NCBI GenBank assembly: GCA_964562015.1
Contig: CAZLRH010000006.1
Coordinates: 1-64,000, forward strand
Direction: 5' to 3'
Length of the DNA stretch: 64,000 bases
Origin: CAZLRH01 sp964562015
GTDB taxonomy: Bacteria; Verrucomicrobiota; Verrucomicrobiia; Opitutales; JABDGR01
Shown here: one piece after another, positions 53,875 through 63,190 of the stretch
Layout: each line of letters starts with the position of its first letter
Position numbering within the stretch: position 1 is the first letter of the stretch
Position numbers and translations under genes: made by a program
Notes under the pieces: model-generated
Told to the model about the DNA's origin: nothing
The model's input: the letters and a program-made list of their open reading frames with translations, nothing else
Database searches by the model: none

Positions 53875-56439
53875 TTAATTGCCCGCTTGTGCGATGCGGG
53901 ACTGCTCTGTCGCTGCCGACGTCGACGCCTGCGTAGCGCTCGGGGGCAGTGGGCCGATGACGATGAAGCGCGACTCCTGCGGCCCAAGCGCGAGGGGCAC
54001 CGCAATCTTGCCATTGGCCGGGCCGACGCCCGCCAGCGGATGAATCGCGCCGGTCATCGCGTCCCAGACTTGGACTTGTCCGCGGCCCACTAATGTGGCC
54101 GTGCGCGTCTGGGCTTCGCTGGATTCATTGAAGAAGAAATAAACGTCCCCGTCCTTGAGTGCGCGGTGCATGTATTTGAGGGGCGGGCAGGGCGCATCGA
54201 GTTTCACGTCCGGCGCGGGCAAAGCGGCGATGACTTTGTCCGTGATGGCCGGGGTCGGCTCCAGCGTGGCGAAACTCAAATCCGGCACACCGGGTTCGGG
54301 ATGCAGGAAAGTTTTGTCCACGACCATCGTCGGCGTGCGGCCCACGAAGATGACTTTGCCTCCGCTCGCGGCCAGCGCCCGCAGGCACTCCAGCACATTT
54401 TTCTGGATGACCGTCGAAGTCGGCACAACTACGGCGTGATAAACCTGGCCGCTGAGATTTTTAATCCCGCCGGCTTCGGGCGTGTCAATCGAGCCGAGCG
54501 AGTCCTGGTCAATATGGTCGAAGTCGACTTGATGCTGCATGAGTTCTGTCGTGAGCTCGACCGTCACGGTGTCGGCCTCCTGGTCGCCGAGCCAATAACT
54601 GTCCGCCGGGTGATAAAGCGCCACTTGGGCCGCCGGGCGGCCGATGGCCATCAAATATCCGGCGCGCGTGACGTACCAGCCCGTGGCCATGTCTGGCGTC
54701 GGCTCGGTCGCGAGCGGCGGGGAATTCAGCCCGCGGATGTTCATAAAGTTGATGCCGCGCACGAGTTGGTAATCCACCACGAACTTTCCGCCCGCGCCAA
54801 GATTCCCGCCGGATTCCGTCCACGCCTGGGGCCGGCCGAACAAATGCGCCGCCGAGCCCGCGAGCTTCGGGAAATCCGCGACGAGGTCGGGACGAATCTG
54901 ACTCAAGTTGTCCACTCCGGGCACGCCCATGAAGCGCATGTCGCGGAAGAAGGAGCCCTCGTTCTTGGTCATGTCTTCGCCGCCATTGCGGTTGAGCATG
55001 ATTTCCTCGTGGTTCAAGTGCATCATGTAATCCATGCCGTGCGCGCGGCACCATTCCTCCATCGGACGGTAGAAATTGTCGCGAAACATGCCGCTCCACA
55101 CATCGAAGTAATCAGCGTAGGCGAGCCGGCCTTCCTCCGACATCGGCGTGGCGAAAAACTGCGCGATGTGCGGCTGCAAATCGTAGCCTTTTTGTTTCTT
55201 AAAGGTTTCGAGCAGCTTGGGTGTCCACGGCAGGAAACCCGTGAAGTCCGTCTCGTCCCCGCGAAAGCCGAGAATCGTTTTGCCGAATTCGTCGCCAAAA
55301 TATTTTCCGTACGTTTCCGGCCCGAGCTTGATGTACGCGGCGGTGGCCTCGGGGTCGAGGTAGTCGATGAGCGAGTACAGGCTGTCCTTGTCGCGCGTGC
55401 CGTCCTCGCGCTGGCCGTAGCGCGTGGGCGAGCTGCGATAGACGTGGCGTACGAAAGTGACTTCCCACGCACCGTTGGCGGGCGCCGTCCATTTAAAGTG
55501 TCCATCCGTCGGCACGGGCAGCACGAGCGACGCGGGCACTGCTGCGGCGGCTCCTCCACGTCGGCCTGCGCCACCACGGCCCGTTTGCAAATTCGCCTTG
55601 ATGCTTTGCGTGCCCTGCGGCAACGGAATGGTAATCGTCGCGCCCGAGGCCACGCTGTAACGCGCTTCGCCGACGCTGCCTTGGAACGTCACCTCGTACA
55701 TGCCGCCGCCGCCGATGTCGCTGCTGGGCGCGGTCCATTTAAAGGTGCCGTCGGTGGGCATAGGCACATCCAAATTCGTCGGCGCGGGCACCGCCGGTGC
55801 TCCGCCTCGCGCGCCACCCGCGCGACCACCGCGGCCGGCGCGCGCGCCCGGAGCCGCCGCGTCAGCCGCTGCCGGAGTGACTTGCGCCGCCACCTCGGCG
55901 TTGCGCGGGGCCGCCGCCGCCACTTCTGGCGCTTTCGGATTCACGACGATGCCGAGCGTGTTCACCGGCAGTGCGATATCCAGCGTTTGTCCACCAGCGA
56001 CCGTGAAACGGGCATCAGGAACGATGCCCTGCATGCCGAGTTGGGGATAGAGCTTGCTGATCATGCCGCCGGCAAAACCGTCGGGATAACCGTCGTCGCC
56101 GTCGATCCACATTTTCATGCCGCGTTTTTTCAGCTCATCGATGGCGACTTTGAATAAATCAAAATATTCGGGCGAAAGGTACTTCACTGTGCGCCCGCCG
56201 CTGTTAATCATATAAACCGTGCCGCCGTTGGCGTCCACGTTGGCGATGTCCGCCGTGATGCGGTCGGCTGCTTGAGGCCAGCCCGTGGCCCAGTGAATGG
56301 CGCCGTATTCCTTGGGTGGCTTGGGAAAGGCCGCGGCGGCCTCGGCCACCGTCGGCACGGCAATCTCCTGCCACGGTTGGGCCGCGTCGGCGAGGCAAGG
56401 AAGGAAACCAAGGCACAGCCAGCGAGATAGGATTTTCAT
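53875..56439 (-). CDS. secreted glycoside hydrolase, GH106-like alpha-L-rhamnosidase
   Basis: An 854-residue secreted enzyme. A signal peptide (MKILSRWLCLGFLPCLADA) is followed by a barrel start typical of GH106 (GAIHWATGWPQ), two Arg/Gly-rich linkers (~residues 205-230 and 300-315) around a duplicated PTDGxFKWTAP beta unit, and then the catalytic region: ETDFTGFLPWTPKLLETF, MLNRNGGEDMTKNEG, RPQAWTESGGNLG and GINFMNIRGLNS. GH106 enzymes remove rhamnose from rhamnogalacturonan, matching the PL11 and CE12 genes 38 kb away. The family call is by pattern memory, not a search. Confidence 0.75.
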   Translation of the reverse strand: MKILSRWLCLGFLPCLADAAQPWQEIAVPTVAEAAAAFPKPPKEYGAIHWATGWPQAADRITADIANVDANGGTVYMINSGGRTVKYLSPEYFDLFKVAIDELKKRGMKMWIDGDDGYPDGFAGGMISKLYPQLGMQGIVPDARFTVAGGQTLDIALPVNTLGIVVNPKAPEVAAAAPRNAEVAAQVTPAAADAAAPGARAGRGGRAGGARGGAPAVPAPTNLDVPMPTDGTFKWTAPSSDIGGGGMYEVTFQGSVGEARYSVASGATITIPLPQGTQSIKANLQTGRGGAGRRGGAAAAVPASLVLPVPTDGHFKWTAPANGAWEVTFVRHVYRSSPTRYGQREDGTRDKDSLYSLIDYLDPEATAAYIKLGPETYGKYFGDEFGKTILGFRGDETDFTGFLPWTPKLLETFKKQKGYDLQPHIAQFFATPMSEEGRLAYADYFDVWSGMFRDNFYRPMEEWCRAHGMDYMMHLNHEEIMLNRNGGEDMTKNEGSFFRDMRFMGVPGVDNLSQIRPDLVADFPKLAGSAAHLFGRPQAWTESGGNLGAGGKFVVDYQLVRGINFMNIRGLNSPPLATEPTPDMATGWYVTRAGYLMAIGRPAAQVALYHPADSYWLGDQEADTVTVELTTELMQHQVDFDHIDQDSLGSIDTPEAGGIKNLSGQVYHAVVVPTSTVIQKNVLECLRALAASGGKVIFVGRTPTMVVDKTFLHPEPGVPDLSFATLEPTPAITDKVIAALPAPDVKLDAPCPPLKYMHRALKDGDVYFFFNESSEAQTRTATLVGRGQVQVWDAMTGAIHPLAGVGPANGKIAVPLALGPQESRFIVIGPLPPSATQASTSAATEQSRIAQAGN

Positions 56440-56761
56440 GGGGAAGCAGACGGAGTGAGGGGTGATGAACGCAGCCAGCCAGAAACGGAGCGACGGCGGG
56501 GTCAAGCAAATGCAGGGGGTGGGATTTCCTCCGCGCCTGGCTGGGGGTAACTAGACGCGCACTTTGCCAAAACCTCAGGGCCATGGCAATCCCACTTTAC
56601 CCGGGGTCTCGGTGGCCAAGGAAATGAGTGGGGGCGTTGACCCTCCCGCTTCCCCTTGCCAAGCTGGAGTTCACGCCTAATATGGCGGCAGATTTGGGCT
56701 GTTCGTGGCGTATCCGCGCCGGCTTTCTCCGGCGCAGGTTGCGCCCCTTCCATTTTTCGGC
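56440..56761. other. divergent intergenic region, GH106-like gene to acyltransferase
   Basis: About 320 bp between two divergent genes, so it should contain both promoters. I see no clear promoter pair, no repeat and no small ORF. Confidence 0.4.
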
Positions 56762-58624
56762 ATGAATTCACCACCGCCACCGCCGGTCACCGGTCCGTTC
56801 CGGCTGATTGATTTGCGCGCGGCCATTCGGGGCTCTTTCCAGCGGACGCTTTTTTCCATCATCGGGCCATCGCTCGAGGCGCTGCTGGCGGTCAATTCCC
56901 TCAACGACGTTTACCGCGACATCCAATCGCACCCCAGCCCGGATAATTTTTTCCTGCGCGCGCTGCGTTCCCTGAAAATTGATTACGAGGTCGCCGACGA
57001 AGATCTTGCCCGCATTCCGCGCACGGGCCCAGTCATCGCGGTGTCCAACCATCCTTATGGCGGACTCGACGGCATCGTGCTCGGCGCGCTGCTGTGCTCG
57101 GTGCGGCCCGACGTGCGCCTGATTGCCAATTACCTGCTCGCGCGCATGACGGAAATGCGCCCGTGGCTGCTCTCGGTGGATCCGTTTGGCCGCGCCGGTT
57201 CGGCCCGGCAGAATCTCGCGGGCATGAAGGAGACGATAAAATTTCTGCGCGACGGCGGATGCGTGGGCTCGTTTCCGAGCGGCACGGTTTCGCACATTCA
57301 CCTGCGCCAGCGCCAGGTCACCGACCCCTCGTGGAATACGCACGTGGCGCGGCTGTTGCGGGCCTCGGAGGCTGCCGCGCTGCCGGTGTTTTTCGAGGGC
57401 AACAACAGTGCGTTTTTCCAAATCATGGGCCTGGTGCACCCGATGTTGCGCACCGCCCTCCTGCCGCGCGAACTCATCAACATGCGGCACCAGAGCATCC
57501 GCCTGCGCGTCGGCAATCCCATTCCCTTTCGGCGCCTGGCGGATTTCCCGACGGACGAGGCGCTCACCGAATTTTTGCGCCTCAACACCTACTTGCTGCG
57601 CAACCGCGCGGGAGATGCGCCCCGCCGCCGGTTTCCCAATCTTTTGCCGCAGACGCCCAAGCGCCGCCGCCTCGCGCCGCTGGCCCCGCCGGTGCCGACG
57701 GCTGATTTGGCCCGCGATTTTGCCGCCATTCCTCCGGACCAGTACTTGCTCGATAGCGGCCAGTTTGTCGTCGTCCATTCGTTTGCCGCGCAAATCCCGC
57801 ACATTTTGGAGGACATCGGCCGCTTGCGCGAAACCACCTTTCGCGAAGTCAACGAAGGCACCGGCCAGGCGCGCGACCTCGATAATTTCGACCCGCATTA
57901 CCGCCATCTTTTCATGTGGGATCGCGAAGCCCGCGCCATCGTGGGCGCGTACCGTTTTGCGCTCACGGACGAAGTCATCGCCGCGCACGGCATCGACGGT
58001 CTCTACACCTCGACTTTGTTTCACTACAAACCCGCCTTTCTTGAAGCGCTCGGCCCGGCCGTGGAAATGGGCCGCTCCTTCATCGTCTCCGCCTACCAGC
58101 GCAAGCAGGCGTCGTTGATGACCATCTGGCGCGCCATCGGGCAATTCGTCGTCCAGCACCCGCGCTACAAAACGCTCTTCGGCCCCGTTTCCATCAATCC
58201 CGATTATCACGCGGTGTCCAAGGACTTGATGGTGCAATTTCTCCGCCGGCATAAGTTCGACGACAAGCTCTCGTCCCTCGTCCGCCCCAAACGCCCGCCC
58301 AGCAAGCAGGCGCTGCGCGGCTCCGAGAAAAATGCGCTCCTGGCCTCCGTGCGCGACATCGACGACGTGTCCGCCCTCGTCTCGGAAATCGAAGTGGACA
58401 AAAAAGGCGTCCCGGTTTTGCTGCGCCATTATTTGAAAATGAACGGGCGGCTGATTTCATTCAATGTGGACCCTGCGTTCGGCCAGTGTCTGGACGGCCT
58501 CATCATGGTGGACCTCACCGAGTCGGCCCCGAAACTCCTCAAAGCCTACCTCACGCTCAAAGGCGCGGAAAGTTTTCTGGCGTTTCACCGCCGCAAGGAA
58601 GAAAAAGTTGTGCCCGTGGCTTAA
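56762..58624 (+). CDS. bifunctional acyltransferase, OlsF-like (ornithine or related aminolipid synthesis)
   Basis: A 620-residue two-domain protein. The N-terminal half (~1-300) is a PlsC-type acyltransferase with ISNHPYGGLDGIVLGALL (the active-site His...Asp) and FPSGTVSHIHLRQR (the acyl-acceptor EGT-like motif is altered). The C-terminal half (~335-600) is an OlsB-type N-acyltransferase (GNAT-like): RLRETTFREVNEGTGQARD, VEMGRSFIVSAYQRKQAS. Proteins of this build (OlsF) make ornithine lipids without phosphate in the membrane. The product is inferred; related glycine or other amino lipids are possible. The start is at 56762. Confidence 0.8.
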   Translation: MNSPPPPPVTGPFRLIDLRAAIRGSFQRTLFSIIGPSLEALLAVNSLNDVYRDIQSHPSPDNFFLRALRSLKIDYEVADEDLARIPRTGPVIAVSNHPYGGLDGIVLGALLCSVRPDVRLIANYLLARMTEMRPWLLSVDPFGRAGSARQNLAGMKETIKFLRDGGCVGSFPSGTVSHIHLRQRQVTDPSWNTHVARLLRASEAAALPVFFEGNNSAFFQIMGLVHPMLRTALLPRELINMRHQSIRLRVGNPIPFRRLADFPTDEALTEFLRLNTYLLRNRAGDAPRRRFPNLLPQTPKRRRLAPLAPPVPTADLARDFAAIPPDQYLLDSGQFVVVHSFAAQIPHILEDIGRLRETTFREVNEGTGQARDLDNFDPHYRHLFMWDREARAIVGAYRFALTDEVIAAHGIDGLYTSTLFHYKPAFLEALGPAVEMGRSFIVSAYQRKQASLMTIWRAIGQFVVQHPRYKTLFGPVSINPDYHAVSKDLMVQFLRRHKFDDKLSSLVRPKRPPSKQALRGSEKNALLASVRDIDDVSALVSEIEVDKKGVPVLLRHYLKMNGRLISFNVDPAFGQCLDGLIMVDLTESAPKLLKAYLTLKGAESFLAFHRRKEEKVVPVA

Positions 58625-58637
58625 GTTGCCAGTGATT

Positions 58638-59885
58638 TCAGCGGGTGGATGGATGCGTCGGTGCCGATACCGGCTCCGGTGTTTGCTCCCGGTCGCCGTA
58701 TCGCCCAAAGACCACGGCCGCGATAATCCCCAGCACCCCGCAACTGAGCCACAACCACGCCCGGTGCGCGCCGAAGAGTTGCAGGCCCAGCGACGGTCCC
58801 AGCACATTGGCGATGGACCAGGATAGGCTCAGCGCGCCGAGGTAACGACCCCGCATGGCCTCCGGCGCGAGGTGGGCCGCCCAGGCGCTGCTCGTCGGGA
58901 TCGTCAGCATCTCGCCGAAAGTAAAAACGGTGATGCCGGCAAACATGACGGGCAGGCCGTCGGGTAGCGCATTGAGCGCGAGGCCGCCACCCATCAGCAC
59001 GTAGCCGGTGCACATGACGTGCCGCGGTTGAAACCGTTGCGTGAACCGGGTTAGCGAAAGCTCGCAAAACACAATAATCGTGCCGTTCCAGCCGAGCAGC
59101 AGTCCGAAGATTTGTTCCGGGGCCAGGGCGTGTTGCCAGAGCCGGAGGGTTTCACCGCGCACCACCACTTCCAACGCGTAGGTGGAATTGGTCTGGGCGA
59201 AAATCATCGCCGTGCAGAATTGGGCAAACGCCAGCGCCCAGAACCGCCGATCCTTCCGCAAATGCGCGAGCGCCACCCGCCACCGGGCTTGTTCGCGATT
59301 TTGCCGCAGACCGTGCGGCAGCAACCAGAACGCCAGCGTTCCGTAGGCGAGCGTGGTCAGCGCGTCGCCGGCAAAAAGCCAGAAGGCTGAATGGCTCACG
59401 AGAATTCCCCCCGCCGCCGTGCCGAAGGCAAAGCCCGCGTTGATGGCCAGCCGCAACGCCGAAAAGGCCCGCAACCGCAACCGCGGCGGCACGAGGTCCG
59501 CAATCAATGCGCTGCCAGCCGGATTGAAAAATCCGCCCATGAAACCCGCGAGGGACGTCAGCAGCACGAGGACCGGGAGCGCCTGCGCGAAGTAGATGAG
59601 GAAAATAAATACGGCCTGGGTGGAAGTGCCCACGACGATGGCATTCCTGCGGCCAAACCGGTCGGTGAACCAGCCTCCGGCCAGCGCGGCCCCCAGGCCG
59701 CCGCACCCGAAGGCGCCCACCGCGAGGCCAATTTCGCCATACGTGTAGCCCCGCCGGTGCAGGATAATGGTGAGAAACGGGTACACAAACGTGCCGAACC
59801 GGTTGATGAACATTCCGGCAAAGAGCACCCAGAACGCGCGCGGGAGGGCGCGGAGTTCGGCGAATAAGGTTTGGGTGGGCGGCAT
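58638..59885 (-). CDS. MFS transporter
   Basis: A 415-residue inner-membrane carrier with about 12 spans in two halves. The loop between helices 2 and 3 has GGWFTDRFGRRNAIVVG, matching the MFS motif A (GxLaDRxGRR). It resembles drug or small-molecule proton antiporters of the DHA1 class, but the substrate is unknown. It converges on the acyltransferase gene (13 bp apart). It starts at an ATG; a terminator-like hairpin lies just upstream. Confidence 0.9.
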   Translation of the reverse strand: MPPTQTLFAELRALPRAFWVLFAGMFINRFGTFVYPFLTIILHRRGYTYGEIGLAVGAFGCGGLGAALAGGWFTDRFGRRNAIVVGTSTQAVFIFLIYFAQALPVLVLLTSLAGFMGGFFNPAGSALIADLVPPRLRLRAFSALRLAINAGFAFGTAAGGILVSHSAFWLFAGDALTTLAYGTLAFWLLPHGLRQNREQARWRVALAHLRKDRRFWALAFAQFCTAMIFAQTNSTYALEVVVRGETLRLWQHALAPEQIFGLLLGWNGTIIVFCELSLTRFTQRFQPRHVMCTGYVLMGGGLALNALPDGLPVMFAGITVFTFGEMLTIPTSSAWAAHLAPEAMRGRYLGALSLSWSIANVLGPSLGLQLFGAHRAWLWLSCGVLGIIAAVVFGRYGDREQTPEPVSAPTHPSTR

Positions 59886-59910
59886 GGCGGCGGCCCGTTC
59901 CCGGAAAACA

Positions 59911-59947
59911 AAAAACCCTGCGAACCAGGATGGTCAGCAGGGTTTTT
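59911..59947 (-). terminator. intrinsic terminator, probably bidirectional
   Basis: AAAAACCCTGC, a 15-base loop region, then GCAGGGTTTTT: a 6-bp GC stem flanked by A and T runs on both strands. On the minus strand it would end transcription coming from the toxin-antitoxin unit before the MFS gene. Confidence 0.65.
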
Positions 59948-59971
59948 GGGCCGGAAACGGTAAGAAAAATA

Positions 59972-60169
59972 TCAGGCACTCCCCTGCGGACACGCGATGC
60001 GATTAAAACCGCCCATCTGGCCATGCGCGCGCATCGCCTTCGATTGAAGGCGTTCAACGCGCTGCGAAAGGGAGAAAGTGACCGGCACGACGGGGCCTTT
60101 ATTCTCCTCCTGGACCGCGACGTCAAGCGGAAATCGTTTTCCGCCCGAACCCTTCACATGGGCAAACAT
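59972..60169 (-). CDS. tentative 65-residue protein after the toxin gene
   Basis: A minus-strand ORF starts at an ATG 3 nt after the toxin stop codon and ends 25 nt before the terminator at 59911-59947, as a third operon gene would. It encodes MFAHVKGSGGKRFPLDVAVQ followed by a basic, mostly polar sequence with no recognised domain. The placement is the main support; the sequence gives no clear evidence of coding and the opposite strand is also open. Confidence 0.3.
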   Translation of the reverse strand: MFAHVKGSGGKRFPLDVAVQEENKGPVVPVTFSLSQRVERLQSKAMRAHGQMGGFNRIACPQGSA

Positions 60170-60172
60170 CAG

Positions 60173-60490
60173 TTATCTTTCATCAAATGGCTGATGCGCC
60201 TGCCGTAATCTCTTTTTGATCACCGCTGGATTGCGCCGACAATCCAGCACGGCTTTTATCTGAACTGTGTCCTCGGTCATTTCATAATAAATGGCATAGG
60301 GAAAACGTCGTGACAGCAATCGGTGCGCCGCGAAAGCCTTGCGGTGAAAACCGGCGTGGGTGAGTAGCGATTCGATCTCAGTCAAAAGCGAATCGAGAAA
60401 ATATCGTCCCAGCCCGGCCGCTTGTTTTTCATAAAACCAGAAGCCATCCGTCAGGTCGTTCTGGGCCGACCGCAGGATAACCAGCTTCAT
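60173..60490 (-). CDS. RelE/ParE-family toxin
   Basis: A 105-residue toxin of the ParE/RelE fold: MKLVILRSAQNDLTDGFWFY, YFLDSLLTEIESLL, RFPYAIYYEMTEDTVQIKAV, and DCRRNPA, the usual C-terminal strand. ParE members poison gyrase and RelE members cut mRNA; the sequence alone does not decide. The start ATG overlaps the antitoxin stop by 4 nt (ATGA). All expected secondary-structure segments are present, so it looks intact, unlike the toxin at 13100. Confidence 0.88.
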   Translation of the reverse strand: MKLVILRSAQNDLTDGFWFYEKQAAGLGRYFLDSLLTEIESLLTHAGFHRKAFAAHRLLSRRFPYAIYYEMTEDTVQIKAVLDCRRNPAVIKKRLRQAHQPFDER

Positions 60491-60705
60491 GACTGCAGTT
60501 TGCGAAGTTCGCGCTTGGCCACTTCCCAATCCACATAGTGGTCTTGGCCTGATTTAAGCTGTTGATCGCGTTCGCTTAGCACTTGTCCATGCCAGGCCGG
60601 CGACTCAAAGGCCTCCTCGTTCGTCGTCAAATCAGTCCACAACTGCTCCATGACGTGCAGCTTTTCCGCCGTGCTCATCTGGGCCAGGGGCAGGGTGATT
60701 TCCAT
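60487..60705 (-). CDS. antitoxin, putative addiction module component (TIGR02574-like)
   Basis: A 72-residue antitoxin. Pattern: LAQMSTAEKLHVMEQLWTDL, SPAWHGQVLSERDQQL, and a DHYVDWEVAKREL tail, matching the addiction-module family often paired with ParE toxins. It precedes and overlaps the toxin gene (ATGA), the normal arrangement, and the complex should repress its own promoter. Confidence 0.9.
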   Translation of the reverse strand: MEITLPLAQMSTAEKLHVMEQLWTDLTTNEEAFESPAWHGQVLSERDQQLKSGQDHYVDWEVAKRELRKLQS

Positions 60706-60768
60706 GCTTCAAGACTAGCCAATATTTCCTCGAGGGCAAGTCGCTAAACTTTCGCAAATTCCGGCACT

Positions 60769-61716
60769 TCATTGCATCACCAACTCCCACACCTTCACCG
60801 GTTCGCTGACGTTTTTCAGCAGGTGTTCGCCGAAATCGCGGGTGGGAAAGCGGGGATCGGTGGCGAGGAGCGAGCGGGCGGTGTCCGTGAGCAGCGTCTG
60901 GCCGCTTTGGGCGAGCTTGCCGATGCGCGACGCGATGTTCACCGCCATGCCGTAAGCCGTGAAGGTCCAGCGTGAACCGGAGACGCCTTCGAATTTTGTG
61001 GAACCGAGCGTGGTGCGTCCGGCGTCGATGCCGATGTTCACGCGAATCGGCGCCTCACATTCGGCGAGGCAGGAATTCGCGGCGTGCGTCTTGCGCTGGA
61101 TGGCCAGCGCGGTTGCGGCGGCATTGCGCACATGCGCGGAAGGGTCGGCCGATTTGGCCTCAAAAATCAGCATCAGGCCGTCGCCCTGGCTTTCGCAAAT
61201 CTCGCCGTGGTGCAGGAAGATATCGTCAATGAAGCCGGAAAAATAGCGCTCGATGAGAAAATTGATGCCTTCCGGGGTGTTCGACTCCGTCATGGTCGTG
61301 AAGCTCGCCACGTCGAGAAACAGGATGGCCAACTCGCGCTCATCGCGTTCGAGGTTCGGGGCGGAGGGGTTTTCCCGCACGCGCCGCTGGACGGAGCTGG
61401 GCACGAACTTCGCCAGCAAATCGCGGAGGTTTTCGAGAATGCGGATTTTTTCCAGGCTGGCCGCGAGCTTGGCATTGGAGATCCGCAGTTCCTCGAGTTT
61501 CTGCTCGAGGGTATATTCGCGTGCCTCGATCCGCACGAGCATCAGGCCGATGGATTCCGCCAGCGCGGCGATGGCCGGCGGCGAGGTGTCCTGCGAACTC
61601 AAGCCAAGTAGCTCCTGAGCTTCGTCATACTGGCCGTGCGCAATGCGTCCGGTCACGTCCACCAGCCGCGTCAAGATGCTGGGCGCGGGCTTGCGCGGCG
61701 ACGGCGTCGCCGCCAT
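60769..61716 (-). CDS. class III adenylate/guanylate cyclase
   Basis: A 315-residue soluble cyclase. A helical N-terminal segment (~residues 60-110, EAREYTLEQKLEELRISNAK) forms a coiled coil leading into the catalytic domain: AILFLDVASFTTM (first metal Asp), GDGLMLIFEA (second metal Asp), then GIDAGRTTLGSTKF, YGMAVNIASRIGKLA and the C-terminal helix. Whether it makes cAMP or cGMP cannot be read with confidence. No receptor or membrane domain is present. ATG 61716 (MAATPSPRK) is used; a GTG at 61731 is the alternative. Confidence 0.88.
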   Translation of the reverse strand: MAATPSPRKPAPSILTRLVDVTGRIAHGQYDEAQELLGLSSQDTSPPAIAALAESIGLMLVRIEAREYTLEQKLEELRISNAKLAASLEKIRILENLRDLLAKFVPSSVQRRVRENPSAPNLERDERELAILFLDVASFTTMTESNTPEGINFLIERYFSGFIDDIFLHHGEICESQGDGLMLIFEAKSADPSAHVRNAAATALAIQRKTHAANSCLAECEAPIRVNIGIDAGRTTLGSTKFEGVSGSRWTFTAYGMAVNIASRIGKLAQSGQTLLTDTARSLLATDPRFPTRDFGEHLLKNVSEPVKVWELVMQ

Positions 61717-61789
61717 GTCATCGGTGGGCACTCGTCCAGCCTAACCATAAAACCGAAAATGCAAACGCTATAAATGACCCGCAAGTATT

Positions 61790-62185
61790 CTACCCCATGA
61801 CCGACCAGGCCGGCGGGGAGTCCGCCTGTCCGGTTTGGATCAATTCCGGATCCACGTCTCTGGGCACCAACAAAGACAGCAGCGCCAGCATGGTTCCAGC
61901 CGCGATCACCAGCCCGGCCAGAAAGAGAATGATCAACAAGGGCGGATCGTAAATCAGATGCATGAACCAGAGAATGACGCACGCGAACTTGATCACCGAG
62001 AGCGTCACCAGGATCAACATCAAGACGGCGTACGCCATGGGCGTGAAAATAACCACGATCTCCAGACCCGTGAAAACCGACAGGAACAGCGCCAGGTTCA
62101 CGAACGCATGGTAGCGCTGCTGTTCCGCGGCGACATTTTCCGCGTGCGAAAGCGGATGGTCGGGTGGGGGAGGGAAAAAGGTCAT
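61790..62185 (-). CDS. cytochrome c oxidase subunit IV (caa3-type)
   Basis: A 131-residue inner-membrane protein with three spans: FLSVFTGLEIVVIF, MLILVTLSVIKFACVILWFMHL and LIILFLAGLVIAAGTMLALL. The last two match the COX4_pro/prokaryotic oxidase subunit IV pattern (FMHL). It is the last gene of a coxI-III-IV run on the minus strand, 12 nt after the subunit III gene. Confidence 0.85.
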   Translation of the reverse strand: MTFFPPPPDHPLSHAENVAAEQQRYHAFVNLALFLSVFTGLEIVVIFTPMAYAVLMLILVTLSVIKFACVILWFMHLIYDPPLLIILFLAGLVIAAGTMLALLSLLVPRDVDPELIQTGQADSPPAWSVMG

Positions 62186-62197
62186 GGGCGCGGGGGC

Positions 62198-63142
62198 TTA
62201 GGCGGCGGGGCCGTAGCCGGGAATGTATTCGACCAGGTAAACGGCGGTGAAAATCACGATCCACACGATGTCGACGAAGTGCCAGTACAGGCCCGCCACT
62301 TCGACGTCGATGGCCGCTCCGTGCATATTCTTTTCCATGTGGCCGGAGAAGGAGAAGAAGAACATCGCCGCGAGCCAGAGCACGCCCACGGCGACGTGGC
62401 AGCCGTGCGTGCCCGTCATCAGGAAGAAGGTCGAGCCGAACACGCTGTTCTGCATCGTGAGCGCGGGTTTCTCGACCGCCGTCTGTTTGAAGCTGGCGAG
62501 CATCCAAGACGGGTGCGCGGCTTCCAACTCGGCGGGCGTCAATTTTGCCACCTGCGCTTTGTCCGCATCGCTGAGGTTGCTGGGAATGACGAGCCAGTCG
62601 GGATGGTCGGCGTAGAGCCGGGCCCCGAGGTCGGCGGTGGCGCGCAACTTGTCCGCCGGGCCGGAGTATTCGCCGTAGAGGGTGCCGTCTTTCGGCGTCG
62701 TGACGCTGTAGGTGTACTTGGCGTGGCCGTCAAAAAAGTGGGTGAACTCAAACACCTGGCAGCCGAGGAAGATGAGGCCGAAGAACATCACCCCGACGCA
62801 CGAGCGCCGGAAGCTCTTCAACTCACCCTTGTGCATGGCCGACACCGCGAGCGCCATCAGGAACGAGCTCATCAGCAGGATGAACGTCGAAAAGGAGGTC
62901 AGCTCGATGTCGAACGTGCCGGTGACGTTGACGATGCCTTTTTCCAGCGCGCCGTAAGGATACACTTTGCGGTACACCAAGTGCGTCGAGATCAGGGTGC
63001 CGAAAAACATGCAGTCCGACGCAAGGAAGAGCCACATCAACACCTTTTTCATTTCCACCCCGGTGCTGGTCGGGTGGGCGGCATGGGCTTCTTCATGGCC
63101 GTGGCCGTGATCGTCGGCGGTGGCGGCGAGGGCGGTGGACAT
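62198..63142 (-). CDS. cytochrome c oxidase subunit III with an extra extramembrane insertion
   Basis: A 314-residue subunit of a haem-copper oxidase. Recognisable family spans: KVLMWLFLASDCMFFGTLIS, STFILLMSSFLMALAVSAM, FFLMTGTHGCHVAVGVLWLA and YWHFVDIVWIVIFTAVYLVEY. Between them lies ~90 residues of polar sequence (residues ~140-215: YTYSVTTPKDGTLYGEYSG onward) that caa3-type subunit III (usually ~200 residues) lacks. It sits between subunits I and IV. Confidence 0.9.
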   Translation of the reverse strand: MSTALAATADDHGHGHEEAHAAHPTSTGVEMKKVLMWLFLASDCMFFGTLISTHLVYRKVYPYGALEKGIVNVTGTFDIELTSFSTFILLMSSFLMALAVSAMHKGELKSFRRSCVGVMFFGLIFLGCQVFEFTHFFDGHAKYTYSVTTPKDGTLYGEYSGPADKLRATADLGARLYADHPDWLVIPSNLSDADKAQVAKLTPAELEAAHPSWMLASFKQTAVEKPALTMQNSVFGSTFFLMTGTHGCHVAVGVLWLAAMFFFSFSGHMEKNMHGAAIDVEVAGLYWHFVDIVWIVIFTAVYLVEYIPGYGPAA

Positions 63143-63190
63143 GGTGGGAATTCTGGCGATGGAAAACGAAAAGGGAAAGTCCGCGGCGGT

